Of a stretch of DNA of 64,000 bases, positions 46,891 through 56,671 are shown in pieces. The number at the start of each line of letters is the position of its first letter. Position 1 is the stretch's first letter. This DNA comes from Paracholeplasma brassicae. Its GTDB lineage: Bacteria; Bacillota_I; Bacilli_A; Acholeplasmatales; UBA5453. The stretch is from NCBI RefSeq assembly GCF_000967915.1, contig NC_022549.1:1724366-1788365 (forward strand), written 5' to 3'. The translations under genes and the position numbers were made by a program. The notes beneath the pieces are model-generated. The model made no database searches. It saw only the letters and a list, made by a program, of their open reading frames with translations, and was not told where the DNA came from.

Positions 46891-48657
46891 GTGAGAACAA
46901 TTAAAAATTTCTTGTTCGTTTTAAAGGAAATATATGTATTACAAAAATCATATTTGGTTGTTAATTTTTTTTACGTGGTTTTTGCTTCCATGAAGCCTAT
47001 TAGTTCAGCCTTAGTAATAAAAATTGTAATAGATGGGTTAATTGAAGATGTTGAGTTAAGGGAAAATTTAAATGTAATTTTACTTTATCTCCTATTGATT
47101 TCTTCAATAGAGATACTACAAACAATACTAGGAAAATACTTAAACGAGATTTTATCCACAAAATTAAAGGATAAGTTAAAGTTAAAATTTTGTGACAAAG
47201 TCAAACATATTGACAACTCAGCTTATGAAAACCCCGAGTATTACAATGTAATGACTAGAACTATGGCAAATGGGGATTCTAGATATATCGCTGTATCGGA
47301 TACATTCTTTAATTTTTTCGGAAGTATTTTGGTGATTACTGGGTTAACCTCACTAATCATAGTATTAAATATAACGTTAATATATTCTGTACTGATTTTT
47401 GTAGTCCTTAAAATAATAATCTCCTCATTAATAAAGAAGTTAACATTTGATGAGTATATCAGCTTGACAAGAAGTAATCGATACATTGACTATTTTACTA
47501 GATTATTTAGATTACCGACTTTCATTAATGAAATCAAGTTATTTCCTTTAGAGGACGTTATTAGACAAAAACATATAGATGAAAGTAACCAACGATTATT
47601 AATGAAGATGAAATTTAAAGGTAAACAAAATATATATAATGTATTAAATAATGTTATAGATGTATCTTTTATGGGATTCGTTATTATTTTCTTAGTTATT
47701 GAAATCGGTAACAATAGAAGTAGTGTCGGTGATTTTGCAGCATTAATGAACTCAACGCAACAATTAGGGATGTCATTAGTGTCTTTTCTATTAATTATAC
47801 CAAACTTAAAGGAACACAATAGGTATATTAATGATATGAAAAGCTTCTTAGAGTATAAAGGTGAAATAGAAACTAATAACGGCGAAAATTTAACGACAAT
47901 TGACAAAATTGAATTTAAAGATGTATCTTTTTGCTATCCAAATACTCAATCAAATTCACTAAATAATATCAATATTACTATCCATAAGGGTAGTAAAATT
48001 GCACTTGTTGGTCATAATGGGGCGGGAAAATCCACTTTAATCAAATTGATTTTAAGATTTTTTGATCCAGTAACTGGTGTTATACTAATAAATGATAAAA
48101 ATTTAAAATTATATAATGCAAATAGTTACCGTAATCACTTTGGGGTTATTTTCCAAAACTATCAAGTTTATTCATTATCAATAGAAGAAAATATATTATT
48201 AAGAACTATTAATAGCGACGAAAGAATCGACGTTTTATGGGAATCATTAAACTTAGTAGAGTTAGCAGACAAAGTAAACAGTTTACCTTTGAAGGAAAAA
48301 ACTATTTTATCAAAAGAATTTAGTGAACAAGGCACTATTTTATCTGGTGGGGAACAACAAAAAGTTGCAATTGCTAGACTTTATTCAATCAATAAAGATG
48401 TTGTGATCTTAGATGAAGCATCGAGCGCTCTGGATCCATATACAGAACATAAGATTAATAATATGCTTTTAGATAGTTTTAAAGATAAAACCGTAATTAT
48501 TATATCTCATAGATTGTCAATCACAAAAAACGTTGACAAGATATTTATGATAGAAAACGGTAATATTATCGAGCAAGGTAATCATAAAGAGTTGATAAAA
48601 ATGTCAGGAGGTAAGTATGCTGAAATGTATAACTTACAAGCTAATAATTATAAGTAA
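46891..48657 (+). CDS. ABC exporter (membrane-ATPase fusion), lantibiotic-type
   Basis: GTG 46891 follows AGGAGG. 588 aa: six TM helices to about residue 310, with the SAYENPEYYNVMTR linker I recall from NisT/SpaT-like exporters, then an ATPase with Walker A GHNGAGKST (374-382), Q-loop FQNY (421-424), signature LSGGEQQ (484-490) and Walker B VVILDEASSALD. There is no N-terminal C39 peptidase, so it would not cut a double-Gly leader. It most likely exports one or both peptides encoded just upstream. Codon use is AT-rich. Confidence 0.85.
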   Translation: MRTIKNFLFVLKEIYVLQKSYLVVNFFYVVFASMKPISSALVIKIVIDGLIEDVELRENLNVILLYLLLISSIEILQTILGKYLNEILSTKLKDKLKLKFCDKVKHIDNSAYENPEYYNVMTRTMANGDSRYIAVSDTFFNFFGSILVITGLTSLIIVLNITLIYSVLIFVVLKIIISSLIKKLTFDEYISLTRSNRYIDYFTRLFRLPTFINEIKLFPLEDVIRQKHIDESNQRLLMKMKFKGKQNIYNVLNNVIDVSFMGFVIIFLVIEIGNNRSSVGDFAALMNSTQQLGMSLVSFLLIIPNLKEHNRYINDMKSFLEYKGEIETNNGENLTTIDKIEFKDVSFCYPNTQSNSLNNINITIHKGSKIALVGHNGAGKSTLIKLILRFFDPVTGVILINDKNLKLYNANSYRNHFGVIFQNYQVYSLSIEENILLRTINSDERIDVLWESLNLVELADKVNSLPLKEKTILSKEFSEQGTILSGGEQQKVAIARLYSINKDVVILDEASSALDPYTEHKINNMLLDSFKDKTVIIISHRLSITKNVDKIFMIENGNIIEQGNHKELIKMSGGKYAEMYNLQANNYK

Positions 48658-48696
48658 ATAATACTTTAGAATGAAAATCTATTAGAAAAATATGAT

Positions 48697-48843
48697 AAAA
48701 GGCGTTTATCGAATGGCCCGATAGAAAATATGAACTCTCAAATAAAGACGATTATTAAAACATCAAATGGCTATAAAGATTTCAGAAGATTAAGAAATCG
48801 AATCTTATACAGTTTAAACAAAGATACGCCTATCAAAGGGTAA
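48697..48843 (+). pseudogene. C-terminal fragment of a transposase (ISL3-like)
   Basis: A frame without start reads LSNGPIENMNSQIKTI then NGYKDFRRLRNRILYSL and stops at 48843. NGPxExxNxxIK followed by a GYxxFxxxRxRI block is the end of ISL3-type transposases. The rest of the gene is gone; the fragment begins 40 bases after the exporter. Confidence 0.75.
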
Positions 48844-48864
48844 GGATATTGTGTGTGGACACAT

Positions 48865-48904
48865 AAAAAAACACAGAAATCTAATGATTTTCTGTGTTTT
48901 TTTT
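48865..48904. terminator. Bidirectional terminator
   Basis: Stem AAAAAACACAGAAA/TTTTCTGTGTTTTTT with an 8-nt loop, A-run and T-run on the two sides. Confidence 0.85.
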
Positions 48905-48906
48905 AT

Positions 48907-48955
48907 TCACAACCTAGATTTGACAGGTCGAAAACCCCAATCACAACCTAGATTT
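48907..48955. repeat. Two copies of a 15-nt direct repeat
   Basis: TCACAACCTAGATTT occurs at 48907-48921 and 48941-48955 (34-nt period) between the terminator and pgi. Only two copies, so not a CRISPR; it may be the scar of a small duplication or an insertion-sequence target. Confidence 0.6.
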
Positions 48956-49041
48956 TATAAAGTCTTTTAATCCTCATTTCGTTACAGATCCTTATATTGT
49001 TCTATTTTCTTTATTATCCAATAAGAAAACAATTGTTTGAA

Positions 49042-50361
49042 CTATTTTTCTTCTAGTTTATTTAACAAGGTTTCTTTTAACTCTTCAAACCCTTTTTTAC
49101 CCAGTAGTGCAAACATGTTCTTCTTATAGGCTTCAACCCCTGGTTGGTCAAATGGATTAACATCAAGTAGGTAAGCGGACATAGCCACGGCTTTCATAAA
49201 GAAATAAACCGTGTAGCCAAAGTAATAAGGATTAATGGTAGGCACTTCTAAGATGATGTTTGGTGCACCGCCATCCACGTGGGCAAGTAGCGTCCCTAAG
49301 AATGCTTTATCATTCACGTGCTGAATGGATTTACCCGCTAAATAATTTAGACCGTCTAAGTCGTTTGGATCACTTGGGATTTGTTGGTCTTTCTCGGTTT
49401 TTCCAATTTTTATCACCGTTTCAAATAGGTTACGTTCACCTTCTTGAATGAGTTGTCCAATTGAGTGAAGATCGGTTGAGAAATTAGCGCTTGCTGCAAA
49501 TAGTGCCTTATTCTCTTTACCCTCAGATTCAGCAAACAATTGTTTCCACCATTCGGATAAGAAACTTAAGCTTGGTTCATAGTTCACCAAAATTTCAATC
49601 TTTTTACCACTCTTGTAAAGACGGTATCTTAATTTCGCGTATTTGTACGCTTCATTATCAAGCGATAGCATGTGATTGTAAGCATCTAGTGCCCCTTGCA
49701 TCATTTGATCGATATCTACACCACTAGCTGCGATTGGTAATAGACCAACAGCCGTAAGCACTGAGAATCTACCGCCAATGTCGTCTGAAATAACAAAAGA
49801 TTCGTAGCCTTCTTCTGTGGTTAGGCTTCTAAGTGCCCCACGAGATTGATCGGTTGTCACAAAAATACGTTCTTTAGAAGCCACTTTACCATAGCGTGAT
49901 TCTAGGTAGTTCTTCATAATTCGAAACGCAATTGCTGGTTCAGTCGTTGTGCCTGATTTTGAAATCACATTGATCGAAAACTCTTTGTCTTCTAAATATG
50001 AAAGCAGTTCATTCGTGTATTGTGCGGATAATTGATGGCCGACAAAAATAACCTCAACATCGCCTTTTTTCTTAAACGGTGAATTCAACATTTCAAGTGC
50101 TGCCTTAGCACCTAAGTATGAGCCACCAATCCCAACCACCACTAAAACTTGTGATTGGTTTCTAATTTTTTGTGCTGCCTTTTTGATTCTTGAGAACTCT
50201 TCTTTATCGTAGGTTTTAGGCAAATCTAACCAGCCTAAAAAGTCATTACCTTTGCCTGTTTTTTCATGAATTTGTTTGTGAATTTTAGCCACACGTTCAT
50301 TGAGTGATTGCTCATCACCTGTCAAAAAAGGTAACGCGTATTTATCATTTACTTTAATCAT
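49042..50361 (-). CDS. pgi: Glucose-6-phosphate isomerase
   Basis: 439 aa, Bacillus-type short Pgi. Contains [16 protein letters not shown], the signature region [29 protein letters not shown], and the catalytic Glu/His blocks in [11 protein letters not shown] and [12 protein letters not shown]. It converts glucose-6-phosphate and fructose-6-phosphate. Single-gene unit. Confidence 0.97.
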   Translation of the reverse strand: MIKVNDKYALPFLTGDEQSLNERVAKIHKQIHEKTGKGNDFLGWLDLPKTYDKEEFSRIKKAAQKIRNQSQVLVVVGIGGSYLGAKAALEMLNSPFKKKGDVEVIFVGHQLSAQYTNELLSYLEDKEFSINVISKSGTTTEPAIAFRIMKNYLESRYGKVASKERIFVTTDQSRGALRSLTTEEGYESFVISDDIGGRFSVLTAVGLLPIAASGVDIDQMMQGALDAYNHMLSLDNEAYKYAKLRYRLYKSGKKIEILVNYEPSLSFLSEWWKQLFAESEGKENKALFAASANFSTDLHSIGQLIQEGERNLFETVIKIGKTEKDQQIPSDPNDLDGLNYLAGKSIQHVNDKAFLGTLLAHVDGGAPNIILEVPTINPYYFGYTVYFFMKAVAMSAYLLDVNPFDQPGVEAYKKNMFALLGKKGFEELKETLLNKLEEK

Positions 50362-50455
50362 TGTTCCACATCCTTTTCATTTATTTATTATATCACTTAA
50401 TCCGCATTATCAAAACCGTTTATTGTTTGAACCGTTTACAATCGATCAAGATATC

Positions 50456-50494
50456 AAAAAAGTAGTGTGATGTCAAAAACATCTCACTACTTTA
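50456..50494 (-). terminator. Terminator of the sigma/RsgI-like operon
   Basis: Stem AGTAGTG-(T)-GATG with CATC-(T)-CACTACT around a 7-nt loop, six T following on the minus strand. Confidence 0.85.
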
Positions 50495-50546
50495 TAAATA
50501 CTGATTTCTGCCCTGTCTTTGACTTAAGACACGGTCTAATTATGTT

Positions 50547-51917
50547 TTAGTTACTCCCATGTTGTTTACGCATCTCAACTTCGATATTAATTCGAACTGA
50601 AACACTATTTTTTAATTCAAATATCGTTTCTTTTGTTTGTTGTATTTGTGTTAAGAGTTGATTTCTAATGGTGTTCATTTGCTCTTCTAAGCTCCATTCA
50701 AAAAGTGCTTCAAAGCCTTCAATCGATAACCCATAGGATTTAAAGATTTCATTATGTGTCTCATAAATTGCTTTATACTCTAATGCCATTTCTTTTGACG
50801 TTAATAGTTTTACCTCAAAATTCACATAGATGTAGTAATCAAGGTAGGCTTCATAATTCGTCTCTATGAGTTCATAAACACGTTCGTTGAGTTGATCAAG
50901 AATTTCAGTTCTAAGGACTAACTTCGCTTTTAATTCAGTGATAACCTGTGCTTTTTTCTCTTGATGATAAGAATCAAACAATGCTTTTATCTCTAAATCA
51001 ATTGCGTTTAGCGCATCCGTCTTCTCTATGATTACCGTATCAAGTAAAATCATTTGATTAATTTCTGTTTCAGCGGTAATGCTAGAAGTCGTATCGATTA
51101 GACGCAAATCGTTTTGATAGTCTTTATATAAATCAACCAAAGCGGTCTTTGTCAGACTGGTTTCTTTTAAGTAATCGTCATAAAACGTGGGTTCTAATAA
51201 TAGCTTTGACTGAGCAAGTGCAGCAATCAAATTCACTTTTGCTAATCTAAAGGTCATGTAGCGTCTTGCGATGACAGCTTGATACATGTTTTGATAGTTC
51301 TTTGGTAATCCATCACTTAACTGCGTTTGATGAGTACTTAAGCGAGACATAATCTCATTGACGCTCATTGCTTTTGCTTCTTCATAAGTTAATTCAATTT
51401 CAAATGCCATTAACGCCTCAATAAGTCTTAGTTTCCCAATGGATACTTGAAGTTGAACACTTCTATTTATCTCAAACGCATTTGGTTCTTGGTGATCTTT
51501 TGAAAGTTCAATAGCCGCTTGGTGTTCATTTTCATACGATTGTATTTTTTTCTCAATTTTAGCTTCAACCCTATTTTTGATTGATTCATCTTCAGCTAAA
51601 GTAGTGATTAAAACGTGTTTTTCATCGCCTTTAAAATACCCTTGTTGTTCAGCCTCATCAATCAACGTAACGACTGCTAAATCAATAGACATCCCAACCA
51701 CTGTCTTTTCGTTCATAGCGACAAGTGCGTCTTCATTGGTTTTATAAAAACCCGTTACTTTACCTTCGCTATTAACCATAAGTTCATAAGATGGGTTAAT
51801 GTCTACTGCAACATAACTCTCGTAGTTGGTGTCTTCGCTTGTTTGACAAGCCGATAAAAGCGTCAAACCAACAGACACAATTAAAGCAAGTGTTGCTATC
51901 ATAAAATACTTTTTCAT
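50547..51917 (-). CDS. RsgI-like lipoprotein
   Basis: ATG 51917 with AGGAGG upstream is preferred to ATG 51944 (overlapping rsgI). 456 aa: signal peptide with lipobox LLSAC, then a domain beginning YVAVDINPSYELMVN and continuing NEDALVAM, matching the extracytoplasmic domain of RsgI-type anti-sigma proteins; the rest (150-456) is long coiled-coil-like helices rich in Glu, Leu and Lys. It shares the DINPS domain with the preceding gene, so the pair arose by duplication, one membrane-spanning and one lipid-anchored. Confidence 0.8.
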   Translation of the reverse strand: MKKYFMIATLALIVSVGLTLLSACQTSEDTNYESYVAVDINPSYELMVNSEGKVTGFYKTNEDALVAMNEKTVVGMSIDLAVVTLIDEAEQQGYFKGDEKHVLITTLAEDESIKNRVEAKIEKKIQSYENEHQAAIELSKDHQEPNAFEINRSVQLQVSIGKLRLIEALMAFEIELTYEEAKAMSVNEIMSRLSTHQTQLSDGLPKNYQNMYQAVIARRYMTFRLAKVNLIAALAQSKLLLEPTFYDDYLKETSLTKTALVDLYKDYQNDLRLIDTTSSITAETEINQMILLDTVIIEKTDALNAIDLEIKALFDSYHQEKKAQVITELKAKLVLRTEILDQLNERVYELIETNYEAYLDYYIYVNFEVKLLTSKEMALEYKAIYETHNEIFKSYGLSIEGFEALFEWSLEEQMNTIRNQLLTQIQQTKETIFELKNSVSVRINIEVEMRKQHGSN

Positions 51918-51940
51918 ACTTATGTTACCTCCTTTAAAAC

Positions 51941-53257
51941 TCAATCTTCCATCAAATCTTCATAGAAATCCATGACTGATTCGTAATAGTCGCTCTCTAA
52001 TATGTCTTCTGAGACAAGTTCAGAGTCAATATAACTTTGTATCTCACTGTGGATTGATTGAACTAAGCTTCGATGAATGAACGACCCTGTTTTTTCATAA
52101 ACCCTTAAATGATTTTCTAATCGGTTTAATAAAATATAGAATGCTCGATCATTTTTTGAAGTCGTTTGAGCAGGTCTAAATCCCGCCTTGACTTGATCAA
52201 CAAACGATTCATTATAGTTTGATTTAATCGTAAGTTCTCCCTCATAATTGAGGTTTTTCCACGAATCAATGCTTGATTTAATATCCATATCAAATCCGTT
52301 ATCGAGTTCATCTATTCGCTCTTCTAGGTAGTCCTCTAAATCATCCTCTAGCGTTTCAATGATTATTTCTAACATCTCTTTTGATTCTACTATCTCTAGT
52401 GATGGAAAAAGACTTCTTAGTTTTTCATAGTTTTCTAAGGCTTCATCAAAATCTTCATCAATGGATTTTTCAAGTGCTTTTAAGTACGTTTTTACGTCCT
52501 TCTCTATTGTTTCAATAGATTCAATCAATTGTTCTTTTTCGATTTCTTGTTCATCTTTAAACTGATCAATCATTTCTTTAACTAGCCTCATCTTATCTTG
52601 ATCAAGTGCACTTAACATCTTCGTTAGATTACTAACCGATTCTTTTGAAAGTTGATCAAAGCTCAAGTTAGGTTGTCTTTCAAGTAAACGTTCAATGAGC
52701 ACAAGTTTTCCTGTAGAGATTTGTTCGATATTACTTGGTTTCTCATTAACAGTCACTTTGGGATTATTTAAAAATCGTTCAATGAGTTCTTGTCGTAGGT
52801 TTGTCTCAATTGTTTGATTGTCATTAATGACATTGATGGTCACTTGTTTGTCAACCAAATAACCATAGACTTTCGCTTCTTCAATTATTTTATTTACTTC
52901 AATGTCGTATGGTGAATTTAGTGTCAATTGAATGCCTGATAATAAGACAACGGCATCTTCATTTAATGGGGTATAGGCAACCAATAACCCGTCGTTATCA
53001 ACTTCAAATTCAATGGATGGGTTAATGTCGATTAATAAATAACTATTATAATAATTAACAGGTTCATCTGGTCTTGATTGGAGAATGCCAATCACCCCAA
53101 GAACAATTAATACCCCCATGAGTGCGAGCTTATAAGAAAATGAGAATCGCCTTTTAGTGATGGGTTCTTGTATGCAAGAAAGAACGCGGTTTTTGGTATC
53201 TCTAACGAAATACGCTTTTTCAGCTTTTAACATCTTCTTTAATTTTCTGTTGTTCAT
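51941..53257 (-). CDS. RsgI-like transmembrane anti-sigma factor
   Basis: 438 aa: a cytoplasmic N-terminus of ~40 residues (MNNRKLKKMLKAEKAYF..., likely sigma-binding), one TM helix (about 43-60), then an external YLLIDINPSIEFEVD domain and a long acidic helical region with many Glu/Asp residues. RsgI proteins hold their sigma factor inactive until an outside signal is sensed, often leading to cleavage in the external domain. ATGA overlaps on both sides tie it to the sigma gene. Confidence 0.82.
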   Translation of the reverse strand: MNNRKLKKMLKAEKAYFVRDTKNRVLSCIQEPITKRRFSFSYKLALMGVLIVLGVIGILQSRPDEPVNYYNSYLLIDINPSIEFEVDNDGLLVAYTPLNEDAVVLLSGIQLTLNSPYDIEVNKIIEEAKVYGYLVDKQVTINVINDNQTIETNLRQELIERFLNNPKVTVNEKPSNIEQISTGKLVLIERLLERQPNLSFDQLSKESVSNLTKMLSALDQDKMRLVKEMIDQFKDEQEIEKEQLIESIETIEKDVKTYLKALEKSIDEDFDEALENYEKLRSLFPSLEIVESKEMLEIIIETLEDDLEDYLEERIDELDNGFDMDIKSSIDSWKNLNYEGELTIKSNYNESFVDQVKAGFRPAQTTSKNDRAFYILLNRLENHLRVYEKTGSFIHRSLVQSIHSEIQSYIDSELVSEDILESDYYESVMDFYEDLMED

Positions 53258-53781
53258 TGATTGGCACCTCCTTCCAAGTAACCCCTTAATTTTGTTAAGG
53301 CTTCGTTTAGTTTAAATGTGACGCCTGAGGTCGATAAATTGAAAATTTCAGCCACTTCTCTTCTGGTTTTATTTTCAACGACACAGTACATCACAATGAG
53401 GAATGATTGCTCATCTAATACCTCATGTGCAAGATTAATCAGCGGTGTTTGTTCAACTTCCTCTGCCTGAATAAAACTGATCTTGTTGTCTTCAATGATC
53501 ACTTCTCTTTGTCTTTTTTTGATTAAATTCAGTGCTTCATTTCGAGCGATCATTAAAATCCAGGCCTTTGGGGACTGTTGGTCTTGATACGAATCAATTC
53601 GATTCACTACCTTCATATAGACGTCTTGCATCAAGTCTTCGGTTAAATTGTGATCGTGACAGATCTGATACACTTGATAATATACCAAACGATTGGTTTG
53701 GTCATAGATAACCTCAATGGCGTCTTTGTTTCCCTTTTTAAGGCTGTTCATCGCTTTTGATAATTTTTGATTATCAAACAT
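53254..53781 (-). CDS. ECF-type RNA polymerase sigma factor
   Basis: 175 aa: sigma region 2 (NKDAIEVIYDQTNRLVYYQVYQICHD to QDVYMKVVNRIDSYQDQ, Trp in KAWILMIARNEAL) and region 4 with helix-turn-helix (NKTRREVAEIFNLSTSGVTFKLNEAL). Region 3 is absent, as in ECF sigmas. First gene of the operon and presumably autoregulated. Its target promoters are unknown. Confidence 0.9.
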   Translation of the reverse strand: MFDNQKLSKAMNSLKKGNKDAIEVIYDQTNRLVYYQVYQICHDHNLTEDLMQDVYMKVVNRIDSYQDQQSPKAWILMIARNEALNLIKKRQREVIIEDNKISFIQAEEVEQTPLINLAHEVLDEQSFLIVMYCVVENKTRREVAEIFNLSTSGVTFKLNEALTKLRGYLEGGANQ

Positions 53782-54070
53782 TAAACATCACCTAGCTTTT
53801 CTTTCTTGCACCTATATAACAATTGAAGGTGCCTGTTTGAACAGTAAAATTAGAATTTTATTACTTACCTATATTATACGCGTGAACGAAGATAATAAAA
53901 ATAAGACTTGCTTAAACACATACTTAAATATAATTTTTTCACCTCTAATTGTTTTTATTCACGCACATGTAGTATTTGCAAGTTCAATACATAATATTGT
54001 CTGCTTAAGTTTTTGTCATCTAAATGCTTTACGCTAAGAAATAGTTTATTGTTTCTATATTGACTTATAC
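53782..54070. other. Leader of the sigma operon
   Basis: About 290 bases. On the minus strand TATAAT lies near 53875-53880 with no good -35; a GCCTGTTTGAACAG inverted-repeat-like patch occurs at about 53831-53845. No other gene is visible. Confidence 0.45.
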
Positions 54071-54112
54071 AAAAAAAATCACCCAAAGATTTCATAAGAA
54101 ATCCATGGATGA
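54071..54112 (-). terminator. Terminator of the S1-domain gene
   Basis: AATCA/TGATT outer and GATTTC/GAAATC inner stems with a TTAT loop, ending in eight T on the minus strand. Confidence 0.65.
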
Positions 54113-54171
54113 TTGATTGGTTAATGCCCTTATTTCGCGATTTACTTTTATACTTATTTTGAGTAAAAGTG

Positions 54172-54495
54172 CTACTTAGTGTATTTCTTAGAAATCCAAC
54201 CAGGCATTGCCGCTTTAAGTGAGTCAAAGCCGATTTCAGGCTTCGCTACGATGATGCGCTTGGCTCTTTGGCATTTCTTATAAGACAACTTTAGCTGATT
54301 GGTTTCTTCGTCACACTCAATAATTTGAGCTTTGATGATGTCACCCACACAAGCAAACGTTTGAATGTCTCTAACGTATTTATCCGAAATCTCTGATATG
54401 TGAATCAACCCGCTGCACTCGCCAACTTTGACAAACACACCATAAGGGACAACTCCGGTTACTTCACAATCGACGATTTGTCCTTTTTTATGCAT
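54172..54495 (-). CDS. Single S1-domain RNA-binding protein (YugI/GSP13-like)
   Basis: 107 aa, one S1 domain: GQIVDCEVTGVVPYGVFVKVGECSGLIHISEIS ... VGDIIKAQIIECDEE, with a basic C-terminal tail. Proteins of this size and type (YugI/CvfD) bind the 30S ribosome and regulate translation under stress. Confidence 0.88.
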   Translation of the reverse strand: MHKKGQIVDCEVTGVVPYGVFVKVGECSGLIHISEISDKYVRDIQTFACVGDIIKAQIIECDEETNQLKLSYKKCQRAKRIIVAKPEIGFDSLKAAMPGWISKKYTK

Positions 54496-54609
54496 AAAAC
54501 CACCTCATTAATAGTATTATATCAAATTTCCTTTCATCTGCCCAATAAATAGACAAATCCGTTATTCTGTGTTATTCTATCATTAATAAATTAATCGAGG
54601 TAAATCGTT

Positions 54610-55707
54610 ATGAAAAAATTATTAAAACTTTTTTTTGTCTATCTTCTCTTGTTAGTCTTTGGGTTTTTAATCGGTTTTGGTTTTGCTAGGCTTAATCTGC
54701 CTGTAAAGAACCCTTTTGCATTGTCTGGCTTTTTGATGATGCTATTGTGGTTCTTACCCGCATTATTCCTTACCGTTTTCTTCCACGAACTTGGTCACTT
54801 GATCCTTGGTCTACTCACTGGTTATGAGTTTGTTAGTTTTCGTGTGCTTAACCGTTTGATAAAAAAAGAAGATGACAGGCTAGTTATTAAAAAATTCAGT
54901 TTGAAAGGTACACTTGGACAATGTTTACTATTGCCCACCGAAAAGTCACTTAATCATCCTTTTTGGTATAATTTTGGTGGTGTTTTCTTCAATCTAATCA
55001 TCTTTTTTTCTTTGATTCCACTGTTATTTTTTGTAAAAAGCAATCTCTTATTTCTACCACTACTATTTACGATTGTTCTTAATTTGCTTTTTGCCTATAT
55101 CAACTGGGCAAAGACACCAGGTCTTACGAACGATGGCAATAACTATCGTGAACTAAAAAAGCATCCAACATCTAAAGCGTCTTACTACCAACTGCTTAGG
55201 ATCAACCATTTGTTATCAAATGGCGATGATCTTAGAAACGTTGAATTTACTATTGCTGAAGATAGTCTTGATTTATCAAAGAACATACAAGTGAACTACG
55301 CCATGTTTTTGGTTTTATATTATCACCTGACCTTTCAAATGGATAAAGCAAAAACGCTCGTTGACTCGATTGAAACGAACTACCCTCACAAGCAATCCAT
55401 TCTTGGTAGCATGTGGTTAGCTAACAAGCATTTTCAAGATTATTACTTTGAAGTGGCCGAAAAAACAGAAGACAAACGACTTAAACTCATTTTTTCTGAT
55501 AAAAACACCGATCCCGGCATCGCATTATTTCATTTTTACATCACCTATTTGAATACTGGGCAATACCCAACGGATTTGGATGAACTTTTTCAAAAGAACT
55601 TGAAAAATTCACCAAATAAGGGTGTCATTGAGCCATACTTAGCATTCAAATCATTCTTGATTGATGACGTGATAAAGAAACAAGAATCAATAGAACAATC
55701 AATATAG
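54610..55707 (+). CDS. M50-type membrane metalloprotease with C-terminal soluble domain
   Basis: 365 aa: zinc motif HELGH at 59-63 inside a TM helix and a second metal-ligand region TNDGNN (Asp175) after further TM helices, the order of site-2 proteases. About four TM helices cover the first 170 residues, and the C-terminal 190 are helical and TPR-like (RINHLLSNGDD ... QMDKAKTLVDSIETNYP). No partner gene is adjacent. Its possible substrate could be a membrane regulator such as the RsgI-like protein 1 kb away, but that is only proximity. Confidence 0.85.
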   Translation: MKKLLKLFFVYLLLLVFGFLIGFGFARLNLPVKNPFALSGFLMMLLWFLPALFLTVFFHELGHLILGLLTGYEFVSFRVLNRLIKKEDDRLVIKKFSLKGTLGQCLLLPTEKSLNHPFWYNFGGVFFNLIIFFSLIPLLFFVKSNLLFLPLLFTIVLNLLFAYINWAKTPGLTNDGNNYRELKKHPTSKASYYQLLRINHLLSNGDDLRNVEFTIAEDSLDLSKNIQVNYAMFLVLYYHLTFQMDKAKTLVDSIETNYPHKQSILGSMWLANKHFQDYYFEVAEKTEDKRLKLIFSDKNTDPGIALFHFYITYLNTGQYPTDLDELFQKNLKNSPNKGVIEPYLAFKSFLIDDVIKKQESIEQSI

Positions 55708-55734
55708 ATTGCATGATGCCCTAATAATAAAATG

Positions 55735-55770
55735 AAAAAACAGTTACTAATATAGTGAACTGTTTTTTTT
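55735..55770. terminator. Bidirectional terminator between M50 and degV
   Basis: Stem AAAAACAGTT/AACTGTTTTT with a 12-nt loop and T8 on the plus strand. Confidence 0.85.
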
Positions 55771-55804
55771 AGTTTTGAAGGATTTTGTTTCTATGTTTTG
55801 ATGA

Positions 55805-56656
55805 TTACTCGTTGGTCAAGTAAATACCTAAACCAGCACTTCCCACATGAACCGCGACAACCGCACTGATTTTTCCACTAAAGCTGACTTTAACGTCCTC
55901 AAACTTAGCTTTAATTTCTTTTTCTAGTTGGAGTCCTAAATCACTTGTGGTGGTGTAGGCGATCTTAACGATTGTTTTTGCTTTTTCTTGTAACTTACCG
56001 ACTTCTTGAACTAAGTACTTGATCACGTTGTCGCTACTTCTAACTTTGTGTTCAACCTCAAGTTTACCCTGATCAAATCGTAAAATCGGTTTGATTTTTA
56101 ATAAATTACCGATCATGCCTGAAAGTTTCGATAAACGTCCACTTTTGACTAAAATTCCAAGATCATCGACGGTAAATATCACAGAGCCTTGTGCCATCTT
56201 TTGTTCTAATTTTTCTAAGATAACGTTAAGCTCTGTTTCTTGACTTCTTAGTTTTACTAACGACTCTGCAATGTACTCTGAACCACAAATTGCGGTTCTT
56301 GTATCAATCACGGTCACACGATTTGGATCATCAAGCATTGATTTCGCTAGGTTGGCGCTGTTGTTTGTCCCACTAAGCGAAGCAGAAATCGTTAAACAAA
56401 TCACATGTTCGTACCCCTCATTTAGCAATTTATCAAATGCATCTTTAAACCTTGCCGGGGTTGGTTGTGTTGTCGTCACTTTTTTGTTATGGCTCATTGC
56501 CTCATAGATTGTTTCATTTGAGACCTCGCCATCTTTAAAGACCTGGTTGTCGACAATAATATCAAGATAAACCACCTCGATGGCTTCTTTTTCTTGAAAG
56601 TCCTTGTCTAATTTAAATGTGGAATCCACAACGATTCCGATTTTCTTATTATTCAT
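55805..56656 (-). CDS. DegV family fatty-acid-binding protein
   Basis: 283 aa with the DegV pattern: GIVVDSTFKLDK at the start, TTQPTPARF, ICLTISASLSGTNNSA (the Ser that contacts the fatty acid) and VHVGSAGLGIY at the end. DegV proteins bind fatty acids and work with fatty acid kinase. AAGGAGG precedes the ATG. Confidence 0.95.
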   Translation of the reverse strand: MNNKKIGIVVDSTFKLDKDFQEKEAIEVVYLDIIVDNQVFKDGEVSNETIYEAMSHNKKVTTTQPTPARFKDAFDKLLNEGYEHVICLTISASLSGTNNSANLAKSMLDDPNRVTVIDTRTAICGSEYIAESLVKLRSQETELNVILEKLEQKMAQGSVIFTVDDLGILVKSGRLSKLSGMIGNLLKIKPILRFDQGKLEVEHKVRSSDNVIKYLVQEVGKLQEKAKTIVKIAYTTTSDLGLQLEKEIKAKFEDVKVSFSGKISAVVAVHVGSAGLGIYLTNE

Positions 56657-56671
56657 TTTTTCTTTACCTCC

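Noticed and set aside
48907-48955. Repeat with 34-nt period considered as a CRISPR array
   Set aside because: Only two 15-nt copies, no dyad symmetry, no cas genes.
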